Shown here: in pieces, positions 1 to 12,941 of the stretch
How the letters are laid out: each line of letters opens with the position of its first letter
Position numbering within the stretch: the first letter of the stretch is position 1
Assembly (NCBI GenBank): GCA_963556255.1
Contig: OY744604.1
Coordinates: 96,268,261-96,332,260, forward strand
Source: Allolobophora icterica
Taxonomy: Eukaryota; Annelida; Clitellata; Crassiclitellata; Lumbricidae
Direction: 5' to 3'
Length of the DNA stretch: 64,000 bases
The notes under the pieces: model-generated
The model's input: only the letters and a program-made list of their open reading frames with translations
Told to the model about the DNA's origin: nothing
Database searches by the model: none
Translations under genes and position numbers: made by a program

Positions 1-680
1 AAGGTCAAGGACATACCTAAATTAAATTGTGTTTATTCATTGAAATCGTGTTGGGACAGTTGTAGTCATCATAATAATGGGAAAAAAATTAACATTTAAA
101 AATTTGCGTAAAATCCAGGGGTTGAGGGCAAATGCGCCCCTTCCACCTCCGGAAGCCCATTTGTATGTGTGTATGCATTTATTATTTAATATGCATCTAT
201 GGATATGTAGGTATGTGTGTGTTTGCATGTGTGCAATGTGTATGCATATATGTATGTATTCAATAGATAATTACATACATACATACATTCGTTGAAATGC
301 ATTAGACCATTCATTAGAACTTAGCGGAGAAGAGTTGCATCGCTGTACGTTCTCTATCGTCGGTCGTTGCCATGGAGATAATATTTGAGTCACGGAATTT
401 GTGCTGAGCGAAGCGTAACGGACTGTTTCCGGTCGGTTTCGGAGGAGGAATTCATCATTCGAACTATGAGCATCTGCTGACAATGACAGGTGTGTGCGCT
501 TGTGGGTATGTACGTGTGTATGTATTTGTGTATGTATTTGTGTGTATGTGAGTGTATGTGTTTAAATGTTTGTACATATGTGTATGTATCTCTGTGTGTG
601 TAGGTGTGTGTGTGGGTGTGGAGATTGTAGCCATCTGTTTATCTCTGTCATTGGCAGTCTCTGTGTCTTTCTCTACATTG

Positions 681-798
<118 letters not shown>

Positions 799-1081
799 CT
801 CAGTCTGTTCCTCTATCTCTGTCTCTTTCTTTATCTCTTTCTTTTCTTCGATTTCTGTCTCTGCCTTTGTCTCTCTGTGTCTGTCTTTCCTTCCCCTTTT
901 CTCTCATTTTCGTGTGTCTTGGTCTGTCTTTATCTACGATTCTCCCTCTGTGTCTGCGCAAGTGTCTGTAACGATCTGTAGAAAGTTCTCTCTCTATCAA
1001 TGTCTCAGTCAAAAAGTAATAATGACAACAAAAGCAACAGCAATATTTCAAAAATAATAATAGTAATAATTTTGATGACAC

Positions 1082-1245
<164 letters not shown>

Positions 1246-1305
1246 GAGCTAAAAACAGCATATATTTATTGGCAATTATGAATCTCTCCTTCGACCGCTT
1301 TCAAC

Positions 1306-1464
1306 CAGGGCTGTATACGAGGGTATACGCGGGTATACAGCGTGTACTCACCTCTAGAGACCTATAGGCTACTCACCTCACAAAATATTTGTACTCACTC
1401 TAATTAGTTTCGGAAAACTAACCTGTAGCGTGCACTAACCTTTAATTTTACCACTACAGCCCTG
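1306..1464. mobile_element. hAT-like MITE, left copy of the composite
   Basis: A full 159-bp element begins CAGGGCTGTATACGAGGG and ends CCACTACAGCCCTG. It closely matches 8196-8619 and the ends of 55170-55531. Its own flanks (CTTTCAAC on the left, CCTATATA on the right) do not form a direct duplication. The left 8-mer instead pairs with the right flank of the distant copy that ends at 8619. Confidence 0.85.
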
Positions 1465-3376
1465 CCTATATATATATATATATATACATAATAATTTACT
1501 TGGTTATATCACTCTGCATTAGAAGATACCAGGGTATATTTAAGAGAAAACCATGTGAAATTAATTCAGTGGAGGTTTATCGTGTTCACGTCATAGATAT
1601 TCACCTCTATTTCTCGGTGCATAACAATCTGCGATTAGACTTCGCTTTACCTGTTTGCGATTAAACGGTTAAAGATCATTCGACATAATGGTTTCTTATC
1701 AGTAATGCTGCATGATACAGACTATCTTAGTTCGAGAATACCTATGGATAGGTCGATGAAGTTTAGGAATATTTCTTAACTGAAATCCGAATCAGACTAA
1801 GAGGTGACCCACTCAGAGCCTGGTTAGTATGCACCTTTACCTTCTGAGTAACCTATATGTTCCAGATTTAACATCTTCTACATCTTCATGAGTTATCTGT
1901 GGGAATAAAAATTTTAAGGTTAGTATGCCTACATCAAGCTTCAGGATGTTATGGTCTTAGTTTCAATTTACCTAAACGCTCCTAAATGCAGTGTCTGATG
2001 AGCTAGGACGCGAGGAAATAAACTGTCTGGTGTCATACTGGGTCATACTGCAATATTTTGCCCCGCACACCGCCTTGTAGCTGAGCTCAACAAGTTTTAA
2101 AGGTCACAGTGAATCACAGTGATGCCTAGCACATGCTCTTTGGTGCAAAACAATTTAATTTGGCATAATTATAGTCGATTTAAAATTTAAAATTCAATAC
2201 AATTATGACGTTAGAATCTCCCCTCGAAGGTCAGCCCATCATTGTTTACCGACAACAAAAATGAATGGTTTTCAGCTACGTACAAATTAACCACTACAAC
2301 CCTGTGCATTTGAAAATTCACCGGAACCTTAGATAAAATTTTAGGGCATCTCGTATAGGACCTAAGTTAGTTTCACAGCGAGTGCTCGTTTCTACAGAGC
2401 ACCCACAAATCCTCCGCAATTTGGGCCATTGCAGAAGTGACTAATCAGGGCTCAATACGAGATTAGCTGCACTTGCGTCTGTGCAGCAACTCTCCATAAT
2501 GATAACCGGCAGCAGAATAATAGATTTCTAATTACCATACAAGAAATTGAAAGAACTCCCTGCCTCACGACGTTTGCTATAATAAGAGCTACGGTATCGA
2601 GCAAGTGTCATGAGGATAATAAAATGTCAGTTAACTTAGGTGGCCTGATCGGCGTCGATAGCGAAATATCGATTTGAGTTGCCGAAATTTACTCTTCTAA
2701 ATCCTATCGCCAGCTTTCAACTCCTAGGTCTACAAATCTAGGAATAAATCTAACCGAATTTCTAGTCAAAGTCAAATAAAATTCGACATCAAATCGAAGA
2801 GCAAAGACGCGTGCGTCCAACCTCTATCAGCGCTTGAACTCAACAGCCAGTTCTGGAAAGATCACGTGACCTCCAAACCCAAAAGTGGTGCCACCTTTCG
2901 AGAACGGCTGAAAAAAATAACCCTATGCTTTACTAAACCTTAAACGGTTCGCCTCCTAGCGAACTGCATAGAATTTCCTTATGGTAATATAACGTATTAC
3001 AACAGAACTCAGCTCAATTACTGGGAAACGTAAGTTCTCCTCTTAGGCGTTTCAACTCTGAGGCGAACGTACAGACAGGGGCGGATCCAAGGGGGCCAAT
3101 CCGGCCATGGCCCCCCATTTGATATTTACACAGGACGTGTCCCCCATCCCGAAGTAGACGATGATCACTACGTGGTCTTTCAAGAGGATAATAAAATGAC
3201 TAAAAAGAAAATGATAAAATAAAACCGGACAATTTGATTTATTAGTATGTAATTATGTATGTATGTATGTATGTATGTATGCATACGTATATATGTATGT
3301 ATTGTAGAGAAATTGTTATTGCAATGTATACGCTCGTAATGCAATGACGTGAACGGCGTTTTGTAGCGCGCACAGT
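1465..3376. other. No gene recognised
   Basis: This is unique-looking DNA. A TA run lies at 1467-1486. A transposon-end-like motif, CAGGGGCGGATCC, occurs near 3076, and a (TATG)n run at 3246-3300. I found no exon, RNA gene or complete element. Confidence 0.5.
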
Positions 3377-3552
3377 CAGAGGCGTCTAACCCCCCCCCCT
3401 AAGTCATTGGAGCAACTTCCCCTTTGCCCCCTTCTACTTCCTTTTCCGCTTCCTTTCACCCTAAAATGGTGACACACACACACTGACAGATCTCCCCCCT
3501 ATTTCTTGACTGGATCATTTGCTCCAATGTTTCTATGGTGTAGACGCCCCTG
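3377..3552. mobile_element. hAT-like MITE with perfect 8-bp TSD
   Basis: The ends are CAGAGGCGTCTAAC and GGTGTAGACGCCCCTG. The exact direct repeat CGCACAGT flanks both sides (3369-3376 and 3553-3560). The element at 50190-50365 belongs to the same family and shares the internal ACTGACAGATCT and CATTTGCTCCAA segments. Confidence 0.93.
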
Positions 3553-4021
3553 CGCACAGTTAAGGCTTTTTCGCCACTCCCGACCAAAAGTCGGCATCCT
3601 GGTAGAAATCGGTGGTCGGGAGAAACAACAAAGGTTGGATTTTGTGCGACAGTATGCACGTATGTATGTAATTATATATGTAAGTGTGTATGTATGTATG
3701 CAGATGCGGCGATCTTGTTTGATTGGTGGTCAAAAAGAGGTCAAAAAAAGTTTTCGCACTCACACGCGAAAACAATTTTTTCTACTTTCTTGGGTCCACG
3801 AAACATCATACATATGTATATATGCATGTTAGTATGTATGTATGTAATTATATGTGTATGTGTATATGTATGTATGTATTACCGTATGCCTGTTTGTATG
3901 TATGCATGTATGTATGTATGTAGGTATGTATGTATTATTTCCCCCCCCATTAACCTTCTGGATCCCCCTCTCGCCACAGATGATATAATGATGGCTTTGT
4001 GACTTCGACTACACGAAGATA
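3553..4021 (+). other. Upstream region of the Mab-21-like ORF
   Basis: TATG-type microsatellites fill much of this stretch. A pyrimidine-rich run followed by CCACAG near 3976-3979 would suit a splice acceptor, so a 5'UTR exon could join there and leave the coding region intronless. No convincing TATA box is visible. Confidence 0.35.
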
Positions 4022-6862
4022 ATGAAACTCGTGGTTATATTTACATTTAAGATGATGGAATATGTGGAAAATTCGGAGGAGGAAATTATATCTGAATTCA
4101 TTGTTGGTTCATGCCAGTTGCTTCCAAAATCGTATGCTGCCATTTCTGAACCTCGACATACGGAAAACGCATATGCCTTGCCATGTGGCAGCACTTCGGA
4201 GTTCTATGTTCGACCGTTGATGTCATGCCTTGGCGACACTGATGCATTAATCTTAAAATATGATGAATTAGCTTTCGCAGAAGATTTTCCAGTGTTGCCA
4301 AATGATGTGAGTCGCTTACACGATACAATCAAATGCTACAGGATGGAGCCAAACCTCAGGTTTCCAGGTTTTGTTCGTCTTCGACTTTTGGGGAAAATGA
4401 ATTATAGCTGGGAATACAAAACATATAAATTGAGCCGCACAACTGATAATAGATACATTCATTTCGATTTGGCTTATGTAGCTGATCCTCATCTGTATTT
4501 TAAAAGTATTTATATGCACCCATATATTCTCAGAGGTCCAGCAATTACAATTGAAAATGGTGAATATGTGTCGGGCGATAGCGTCTATAGCTTGTGGTGC
4601 CCTCGGTGGCCCAAAGAAGCCCAAAGTTGGTCTAAACGACCTAGAAATCACGGATGGCCGATGATTGCTACAATCTCCGATGTTGTACAACAAGGTTGTC
4701 ATTTGGTTTACGCTCAGCATCGTGCCTGTAGGAACGATCGTCTACAGTGGAGATTGTCATTTTCAGTGGCAGAAGTGATTTTAATTCAGAGCTGGAATAA
4801 AATTCAACAGATTGTCTATCATTTGCTTAGATTCTTCGCCAAGAGAGAATTAATACAAAAGGATTGCCCAAAGGAAGATGAGGTTCTCTGCACATATCAC
4901 TTCAAGACGCTGATGTTATGGACTTGTGAAGAGATGCCATCAGAATGGTGGAATTCTTCTGTTTTTGCAATCTGTTGTGAGTTGCTTAAAAAGCTCTCAG
5001 ATTGGCTAAAGAGGAGAAACTGCCCGAACTATTTCATTCCTGAAGCAAACTTATTTCATGAGACAATGAGCTCGACAATAATTGACATGATTGAAAGACA
5101 ATTGAATAGATTCTGCAAATCTGACATTCTCAGTCAATGGTTTTTGGAAAAGTACATAGATCCATTCATTATAACACACTTTGAAGTTGTACACTTCATG
5201 TATCTTTCAAAATGCCTTATGTCTCTCGTTGAAAAACGGAAAACGTTGCAAGCAGAATCCTTGGATATTGTGTTTTCCTTCGACTTTGAAATTTGCAATA
5301 TCTACTCACGTAGATCAATTAATTATGACACAGTACACCCGAGATCAATCCTTAGTGCAATATGTACAGCGAGCAAATTTACATTTATAGGAGACTTAAG
5401 AATGTCAATATTACCAATTCCGGTTGATGTTTCGTGTTTCACATACTTTGATAAAACTGTTTATTGTTTGAATACCGCATATAGTTTAGGTCATGGAGAA
5501 ATATTACGGGATAGCAAACTATTTGAATATATCAGAGGAATTTTCTGGAAACCTAAAATCGTAAGGTGTCAATATCATCTATTTCCTGAACCCTTAACAG
5601 CACAAAGAAGTCAGTGTCAATTTTTGCGAGCACATGATTTGATGGAAATTTTAACTGGATCAAATAGCCGTTCAGAATTTCAGATATTATCTGCCATGTC
5701 GAAATGGTGTCTTAGAAAGGCTCTGGAGTGTGACGATTCTCAATCCAACAGCATTGCCCCTGCTGCTTTGGTCTATCTGGCTGCTTTCCATTTTTCATCA
5801 TCAGAATACCAGTTTGTAATAGACATCTGCTCAACAGGCTTGATGTGTGAAACGATCCACACGGAAAACGAAACATTGAATGCAGGTTGTTTATTCTTTA
5901 TAGACGATGTTGTTAAAATCGTCGCACTGATTCTCATTTGCAAGAAGTTGAGTGAAAATATGGATTTTAGTAAGAGGCAGATTTATCTTGATCTACGTCT
6001 TACACCAAAGGTGTTTGCTTATTACATGCAAGTAATGTGCGCTGAAAGAATTTCTAAACATTTTGAATTGAATCCTGATTTACCAACATCAGCATTTCCT
6101 TTAGACCAGTTATTTTTGGCTTACGCCGTACAAAGGACAGACATTCTGACGAAGTCATGTACTTGCTTGAAAACTGCTTGGCATTTTTTATGTCGCAGAA
6201 CAAATTCAGTTGCAACAAATGCGACTTTACTTGTGGATACTTGGTTTGTTAAAGAAACTCTAATTGATTCTCTAACGGAATATGCTTTAGAAAATATTAC
6301 ATCATTCTACAGCGTGATCCACAAAGACTTTGGAATCCAGTGCAACACAGCTGACTGCTATCGTGCTTTGTACCTTTATAATTGTCGGAAGTACGATGAA
6401 GTGTGGTATTTATGTGAAGAAATTCTGATGGAGCCTGATCTACGGAGCGATTTGAAGAAGTTTGCATTTGCGAATGTTTTGGTTATGACACCACTTGACT
6501 CGTTTTTCGACAGAGACGTCCAATCGTTGGTAGGATTGCATACGCTCCTGTATTATTTATCACCTCTAAATGATGATGACTTGCGGAAATTCAAGTCAGC
6601 TGCGCAGCTTTTTGACAATTATGTAGACATAGACTCTCTTATGAAGCATTACCACTTGAGAAGTTACCATTTTATTGGAAGACATTTCCTAGCGAATTAT
6701 TTGAAACTCAGATGTTATATCGACTGTAATGATCCGTGTAGAAAGGAATTATCTAATTTTTGTGATAGAAAAAGCAACTTTCCATTTGAACACGTTATTC
6801 GCCGGTTTCTTCGACGAAAACATAAATTAATTAATAATCACAGAGTATTATCATGTAAATGA
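4022..6862 (+). CDS. Mab-21 / cGAS-like receptor (cGLR) family protein, single exon
   Basis: The protein has 946 residues and no intron in the coding region. A nucleotidyltransferase-like motif sits near the N-terminus: CGS at 55-57, then GDTDAL at 71-76 with acidic residues at 72 and 74. This fits the hG[GS]...[DE]h[DE]h pattern, with a slightly long spacer. Mab-21 C-terminal domain signatures follow: 'LWCPRWPKEAQSW' near 191, 'GWPMIATISDVV' at 211, 'GCHLVYAQH' at 225, 'WRLSFSVAE' at 243, 'YHFKTLMLWTCEEMP' at 292 and 'NYFIPEANLF' at 336. The last 500 residues look helical ('YRALYLYNCRKYDEVW', 'YHFIGRHFLANYLKLRC'), as in the large cGLR-like proteins expanded in marine invertebrates. Those proteins may sense nucleic acid and make cyclic dinucleotides; activity here is not shown and the third acidic residue was not located. 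A start at Met11 or Met12 is possible. The ORF lies inside the 1306-8619 insertion. Confidence 0.85.
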   Translation: MKLVVIFTFKMMEYVENSEEEIISEFIVGSCQLLPKSYAAISEPRHTENAYALPCGSTSEFYVRPLMSCLGDTDALILKYDELAFAEDFPVLPNDVSRLHDTIKCYRMEPNLRFPGFVRLRLLGKMNYSWEYKTYKLSRTTDNRYIHFDLAYVADPHLYFKSIYMHPYILRGPAITIENGEYVSGDSVYSLWCPRWPKEAQSWSKRPRNHGWPMIATISDVVQQGCHLVYAQHRACRNDRLQWRLSFSVAEVILIQSWNKIQQIVYHLLRFFAKRELIQKDCPKEDEVLCTYHFKTLMLWTCEEMPSEWWNSSVFAICCELLKKLSDWLKRRNCPNYFIPEANLFHETMSSTIIDMIERQLNRFCKSDILSQWFLEKYIDPFIITHFEVVHFMYLSKCLMSLVEKRKTLQAESLDIVFSFDFEICNIYSRRSINYDTVHPRSILSAICTASKFTFIGDLRMSILPIPVDVSCFTYFDKTVYCLNTAYSLGHGEILRDSKLFEYIRGIFWKPKIVRCQYHLFPEPLTAQRSQCQFLRAHDLMEILTGSNSRSEFQILSAMSKWCLRKALECDDSQSNSIAPAALVYLAAFHFSSSEYQFVIDICSTGLMCETIHTENETLNAGCLFFIDDVVKIVALILICKKLSENMDFSKRQIYLDLRLTPKVFAYYMQVMCAERISKHFELNPDLPTSAFPLDQLFLAYAVQRTDILTKSCTCLKTAWHFLCRRTNSVATNATLLVDTWFVKETLIDSLTEYALENITSFYSVIHKDFGIQCNTADCYRALYLYNCRKYDEVWYLCEEILMEPDLRSDLKKFAFANVLVMTPLDSFFDRDVQSLVGLHTLLYYLSPLNDDDLRKFKSAAQLFDNYVDIDSLMKHYHLRSYHFIGRHFLANYLKLRCYIDCNDPCRKELSNFCDRKSNFPFEHVIRRFLRRKHKLINNHRVLSCK

Positions 6863-8055
6863 CCAAGTACTGGTTTTCAGTTGATAAGCTTATGCTTTTA
6901 TTTTGTATGTAAACTTGAGATTGTAAATAATTTATGGATGGTATTCAGTGCCTAAATTCTTTGACATACTGTAATCTGTATAATTTAGGGAATGTAAGTG
7001 TTGTCTATGTACAATATCAATATCATTACTTGTTTGCTTAGTACTTAGCCCTTCCCGTGAAGGTCTGCACATCGGGCGACGCATCTCCTCCACTCTCCTC
7101 TGTCCACTGCCAGCCCCTCCTCCTCCTCTCACGTCAGCTCCAGATATCTCAGATCGTCTCTGATTGTCTCCGGCCAGTTAATATCATTACAGTAATCACC
7201 AAAGAAACTTTACTCAGCCCAATACAGGGAAGAGACATTTTCACAACTCCGCTGCCGTTACCAATTTCAGGGTCCATCACTCTCTGTCCACTTAAAACCA
7301 CCCTGAGAGGCTCTTACGCTACACTACATTACATCATCACAACGCGCATAATTTCTTTTACAACTGCAGGCAATGTATCGTTTTGTTCTGTTTTGTTGCG
7401 CATTACTACTTCTGCGAAAACAGAGTAAGTTCTTCGCACAGCAATAGTGGAATTGGTGGTGGTTTGCACTGGTGGCGATCTTGTTTCACAGGTGGGCGGG
7501 GGACACTATTGAACTGATCTGGTGAAGAGTTTTGAACTGATCTGCTCAAAAAAATTTGACGACCTTTTTTGGGGTTTCTTTACAAAGTGGGGGTCAAATG
7601 TATGGTGTGTCCCCCCACTCTAAAAGGTGGGGGACTTGTCTCCCTCGACCCCCATAATCGCCGCCTATGGTCGTTTTGTAATGATGCTGTTAATGTAGAC
7701 AATTATTTAACGTTCGCCATGTAATGGGCACTGGAATTTGACGTTCAATAATTTAAATTACACCGCTTTGTTTTGATAAAAGTTGCTCACCTAATGTATT
7801 TGTTTTAATGCTGTAAATAAAATAAGAAATTGACAAGTTCGTTCTTATTTATTTTATTCGTTTAACTACGAAAACATTTTGAGCGATAATGCAATCAATT
7901 TTAATACAACGCATTGAATTTCGTTTCCGTAACCTGTCCCAAATATGTACTCGGGACCACATTAAAAACTGGCAGCATGGTTTTTTGTGTGCATAACACT
8001 ATTCTGAACATTTTAAAGACATTTGCCAAGATTATACCCAAAATTATGGCAAGCT
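6863..8055. other. 3' flank of the Mab-21-like gene, no other gene
   Basis: AT-rich 3' flank with a candidate AATAAA near 7817. Around 7480-7670 there is C- and G-run DNA typical of transposon ends ('GTGTCCCCCCACTC'), but no paired terminus could be established. Confidence 0.45.
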
Positions 8056-8195
8056 GTAAATTCTTACATTTGCCCACCAACACTCAATAGCCAGGGCTGT
8101 CACTAGAACGTCCAAACGCCCAAACATCACTCCCTTCCTGAAAACACTCCATTGGCTAAAAATCCCAGAGCGAATCCACTTCAAAGTCCTATCAC
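8056..8195 (+). pseudogene. LINE 3'-end ORF fragment
   Basis: A plus-strand frame with small lesions resembles the conserved C-terminal part of CR1/L2-group LINE polyproteins ('TRTSKRPNITPFLKTLHW', then 'RIHFKVL'). It is cut off by the MITE at 8196. Confidence 0.6.
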
Positions 8196-8619
8196 CAGGG
8201 CTGTAGTCGAGGGTATTCACAGGAGGGAGCAGTATTCGTGCAGCCATTGTTAATGCTGGTAATTGTCTCGTACGGGTGCCCCAACAGCGGGATTTCTATC
8301 CCTTCGGGGACGCCCTTTGCTTCCAGCGACATTTGTTCTCATTCCTGAGTATAACAGCGCGGAAAATTTTAGCAATGAAATCCTTGTAAATGAAGTATAA
8401 CCTCGCCTGTTATCTGGGTTTTTTCTGTTGTTCTGTTGTTTTTGTTTTTTGGTTGCAATAAAACATATATTGATTATTGAGTATACGCTGGTATACGGCG
8501 TGTACTGACCTCTAGAGACTGAATACTCACCTCACAAAATATTTGTACTCAGCTGTGAGTAGTTTCGGAAAATTAACCGGTAGCGTGTACTCACCTCTAA
8601 TTTTACCACTACAGCCCTG
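8196..8619. mobile_element. hAT-like MITE, right copy of the composite, itself interrupted
   Basis: It begins CAGGGCTGTAGTCGAGGG and ends TTACCACTACAGCCCTG. About 255 bp (near 8222-8477) interrupts it. That insert resembles a LINE 3' tail, with a 'CAGCGGGATTT...GGGACGCCC' hairpin-like segment and a terminal 'GCAATAAAACATATATTGATT'. Without the insert, it matches the 159-bp copy at 1306-1464 along its length. Confidence 0.82.
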
Positions 8620-8845
8620 CTTTTAAACGCTCGAAACCGAAGTCATAATATATACTCTTCAAAGCGCTAAACTATATAATTTGGTTAGAAAGTTGTCATT
8701 TGATGAGTCTGTCTTCTTTTGACGTCAACTCTGTCGCTTCCGCTTTCGGGTGGTGCCAGTCCCAAACACGAATGTAGGAGGGGCGACGCCAGTCATCTTC
8801 GTTATGATGCAGCGTCATTAGGCACTATGTATAACCAAATATCAA
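8620..8845. repeat. Repeat block, copy 1, right part
   Basis: This continues the block begun at 1-1305 and matches about 11908-12115: 'AAACGCTCG', then 'GACGT(C/T)AACTC(T/C)GTC' and 'TGGTGCCAGTCC(C/A)AA'. Its first eight bases, CTTTTAAA, are the right-hand target-site-duplication copy. Confidence 0.78.
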
Positions 8846-8879
8846 CTGCACACTTTTCTCAAACCGTTGGCTACTTGAA

Positions 8880-9690
8880 GTGGTTAGTAAAATTCCAGGC
8901 ATTAGCAAGGTAAAGCGAGTGGACTTCGATGGTCTTAGTGCGGAGCATTTGCTACGGCGTGTAGCAAATGCTCCCAATTCTTGTTGTGCACCCACTTTTT
9001 GTTGTGTAACTCACTGCCTTGTTGCGAGGCATGTTGCGTCACAGTTATGTGCCAGAAGCTTTTGGTAATAGCATTATAATCCCGTGGGTCAAAAACAAAA
9101 TTGATGATTTGAATTCTGTTGATAACAGTTATAGATCAGTCACTCTTAATCCTTTGGGTTCAAACAAGGAGTGGGGTGTGCTAATTCATTATTTGCAATG
9201 CGCTCGTCGATTGATTTTTTTTCTAGATAGGGGCAGCACTGTATTCGCAGCAGCTATGGATATTAGCAAGGCATATGACACTGTTATTCATTATAAGCTG
9301 TATTCCAACCTCCTAAGGTCTGCCCAGTGTGGGTGGTCAGTATCCTGGTAGATTGGTATAGTAAACTAGCGGTGACAGTACGCTGGAATGGTAGTAAGTC
9401 ATTTGCAGTTAGGAGTGGTGAACGGCAAGGGAGTTCTCTGTCTCCTTCGTTGTTTAATGTTTTTTGTTAATAAGCTAATTGTGGAGTCGAGAGCAACTGG
9501 TGTAGGTTGTCGCATTAATAAGTCTTGGCTGGGATGCATCATGTAAGTAGATGATATTATTTTGCTATCCGCGTCGGTAATTGGACTTAAAGCCTTACTA
9601 GATAAATGCGGTGATATTAGTAGTCAGTTAGGCCTAAGCCGCCTAACATTTAATAAATCTTGGTGGCTAGCGTTCATTCCTCGATGCCGT
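8880..9690 (+). pseudogene. LINE reverse transcriptase remnant, family X copy 1
   Basis: Broken frames carry 'FGNSIIIPWVKNKIDDLNS', 'STVFAAAMDISKAYDT', 'SPSLFNV'-like and 'GDISSQLGLSRLTFN' segments, consistent with a non-LTR reverse transcriptase. Compared with copy 2 (17430-19710) it lacks about 100 bp after 'ATCCTTTGGGTTC', where motif 2 would be. Similarity ends near 9690. Several stops and frameshifts make it non-functional. Confidence 0.8.
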
Positions 9691-10469
9691 CCCTCTCCAA
9701 ATCCGAGCATGATGATAAATACAACGGTGATTTTCCCGTCAAACTTGAAGAAATTTACCGGCCTATTTTCTCTCGCGGACGTCGTTATCCTCTCAGCACT
9801 GCGCTGTTCGGTCGCGTCGGACATGCGCAGTGCGTAATACGCTGTTGGGCGCGAAACTGCGTCGTCTGCGGCGCCGGTAACTTAGCAGACGATCGTAGAA
9901 ATGGCGCGAACGAGTGCTGAGGGATCGCTTGCTAGCGGGGAAGTCGAAAGAGTGAGGAAGAATTAAAAGGCTTAAGCGCTGAGAATGAATGGGAAATACC
10001 CCCGTGAAAAGCCCCCATGTGGTAGTCCACACGACGGGAGTTATTTCAATTTAATCGTAGTGTTTACTGAATTAAGAGGGGATGTGTTGGGTGGCACTGG
10101 AGCCGGAGTAAGATGAATAAGACATGAAAACAGAATTTTAAGTCACAGGATAAAGATGACGTTTGGGCGAGCTATTTAAGTCATGATTGGATATAACTTT
10201 TAATTAATATTAATATTAATATTAATAAATATAATTAAGTTACGGGATGTCTGTCATCTTACCACATGAGCTCCTTTGTCATACTTTGTTTTTATTACGC
10301 AAGTGTTGAAAGCCATGTCGCCTAAAACAGGTTTCCATAGACTTTAAGTCGGGAGCGCCTCTGGTGACCGTCTCTTGAAGTGGAGCCATATGAATCAATG
10401 ATTTCAATTACAAAATACAAAATTACAATATTCATGGATACAGAACATCTGACAACTTTAAAACTAAAT
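9691..10469. other. No gene recognised; CpG-dense patch
   Basis: 9760-9920 is rich in CpG ('GTCTGCGGCGCCGGTAAC'). An ATTA/TTAATA microsatellite occurs near 10201-10230. No coding or RNA feature can be supported. Confidence 0.4.
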
Positions 10470-12120
<1,651 letters not shown>

Positions 12121-12784
12121 AACTATAGATTCTTTGCCGTTAACAGCCTTTGTTGTCATTTATGAAGACGTTAAACCTTTGTGCCCGTAATAGAGATAAA
12201 ATCTGCTACTGCCGTATATTATCATATATGATGGTGCCAGTCTTATGCCAGGATCTCGAAGGAGGGCGCATCTAATCAGTTTTGTCATGACACAGCGACG
12301 TTAAACAGCAACTACAAACGCAACAGGGAATAACCTCGAAGTCTCTCTGAAGTTTCGAGAGTGAAGGTGAAGTAGATGGCGACAGCCCTGGCGGTCATAA
12401 GATATCGCCACTCAAAACACGCATTACTGCAATGCTCTATTTTAGACACCTTTACAACGCTTTCAGATAATGCTATAAATTTATCAACTAAACTTGAAGT
12501 GGTGATTTTAAAAGGTTCATATCTTAAGGATTTATAACTGCGGTCGAGGTCAACGGCCTTGCCGTAAGATGTTGTTGAACGTTGGATCATGCCATGCGTT
12601 ATTCTACACACCTCTAAAACGTTTGCATCTGACGCTATATATATTTATCAATTGGCCTATATTACTACGACTGACGAATGAGTTAAGGTTAAGTATCGTC
12701 GACGTTAACGGTCCTGACGGCCAAAAGATGTCGTTAACAATGATGACATAAGATTCCAGACAATCCATGGGAAAGAGCTGGCAA
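12121..12784. other. No gene recognised
   Basis: Contains two diverged direct copies of a block of about 110 bp (near 12405-12480 and 12583-12665, 'CACCT(T/C)TA(C/A)AACG'), possibly a decayed element. No coding support. Confidence 0.35.
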
Positions 12785-12941
12785 CATAGGCGTCCGCAGG
12801 CGTTTGTCTGGAGGGGGGCAAAATTTTTCTACAGAACCAAAATGACGGTTTTGCATTCTTGAACATAGAAAACGAGACAATTTTCAAAATCCAGGGGCAA
12901 ATGCCCCTTTACCTCCCCCCCCCCACCCCCGGACGCTCATG
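12785..12941. mobile_element. hAT-like MITE (CATGGGCGTCCGG family)
   Basis: The ends are CATAGGCGTCCGC and CCCGGACGCTCATG. The flanking 8-mers GCTGGCAA and GCTGGCAG match at 7 of 8 positions. Related ends occur near 150-170, 10600 and 30608. Confidence 0.82.

Larger units (their letters stand above)
1306..8619. mobile_element. 7.3-kb insertion bounded by two hAT-like MITEs
   Basis: Compared with the uninterrupted paralogue near 11910 (CTTTCAAACGCTCG), copy 1 is split exactly here. Its left flank is CTTTCAAC and its right flank is CTTTTAAACGCTCG. The outer 8-mers CTTTCAAC and CTTTTAAA each differ by one base from the unsplit CTTTCAAA, as an aged 8-bp target-site duplication would. Both outer ends are CAGGGCTGT / ACAGCCCTG termini. 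The interior carries the Mab-21/cGLR ORF, another MITE and LINE fragments. Whether the unit moved as one piece is inference; stepwise assembly or recombination between MITEs is possible. Confidence 0.55.

Noticed and set aside
271..483. 70-residue minus-strand ORF conserved in both repeat blocks (also 10744-10956)
   Set aside because: Differences between the copies are mostly amino-acid changing, so there is no sign of coding constraint. It is explained by block duplication.
3076..7665. Single 4.6-kb hAT element spanning the Mab-21-like gene, from CAGGGCGGATCC-like ends to CCCCCATAATCGCC
   Set aside because: The terminal similarity is weak and the flanking 8-mers do not match. The 1306-8619 boundaries are far better supported.
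8092..8101. A third CAGGGCTGT MITE end
   Set aside because: It lies within a LINE-like coding segment and is followed by LINE sequence, not by MITE interior.
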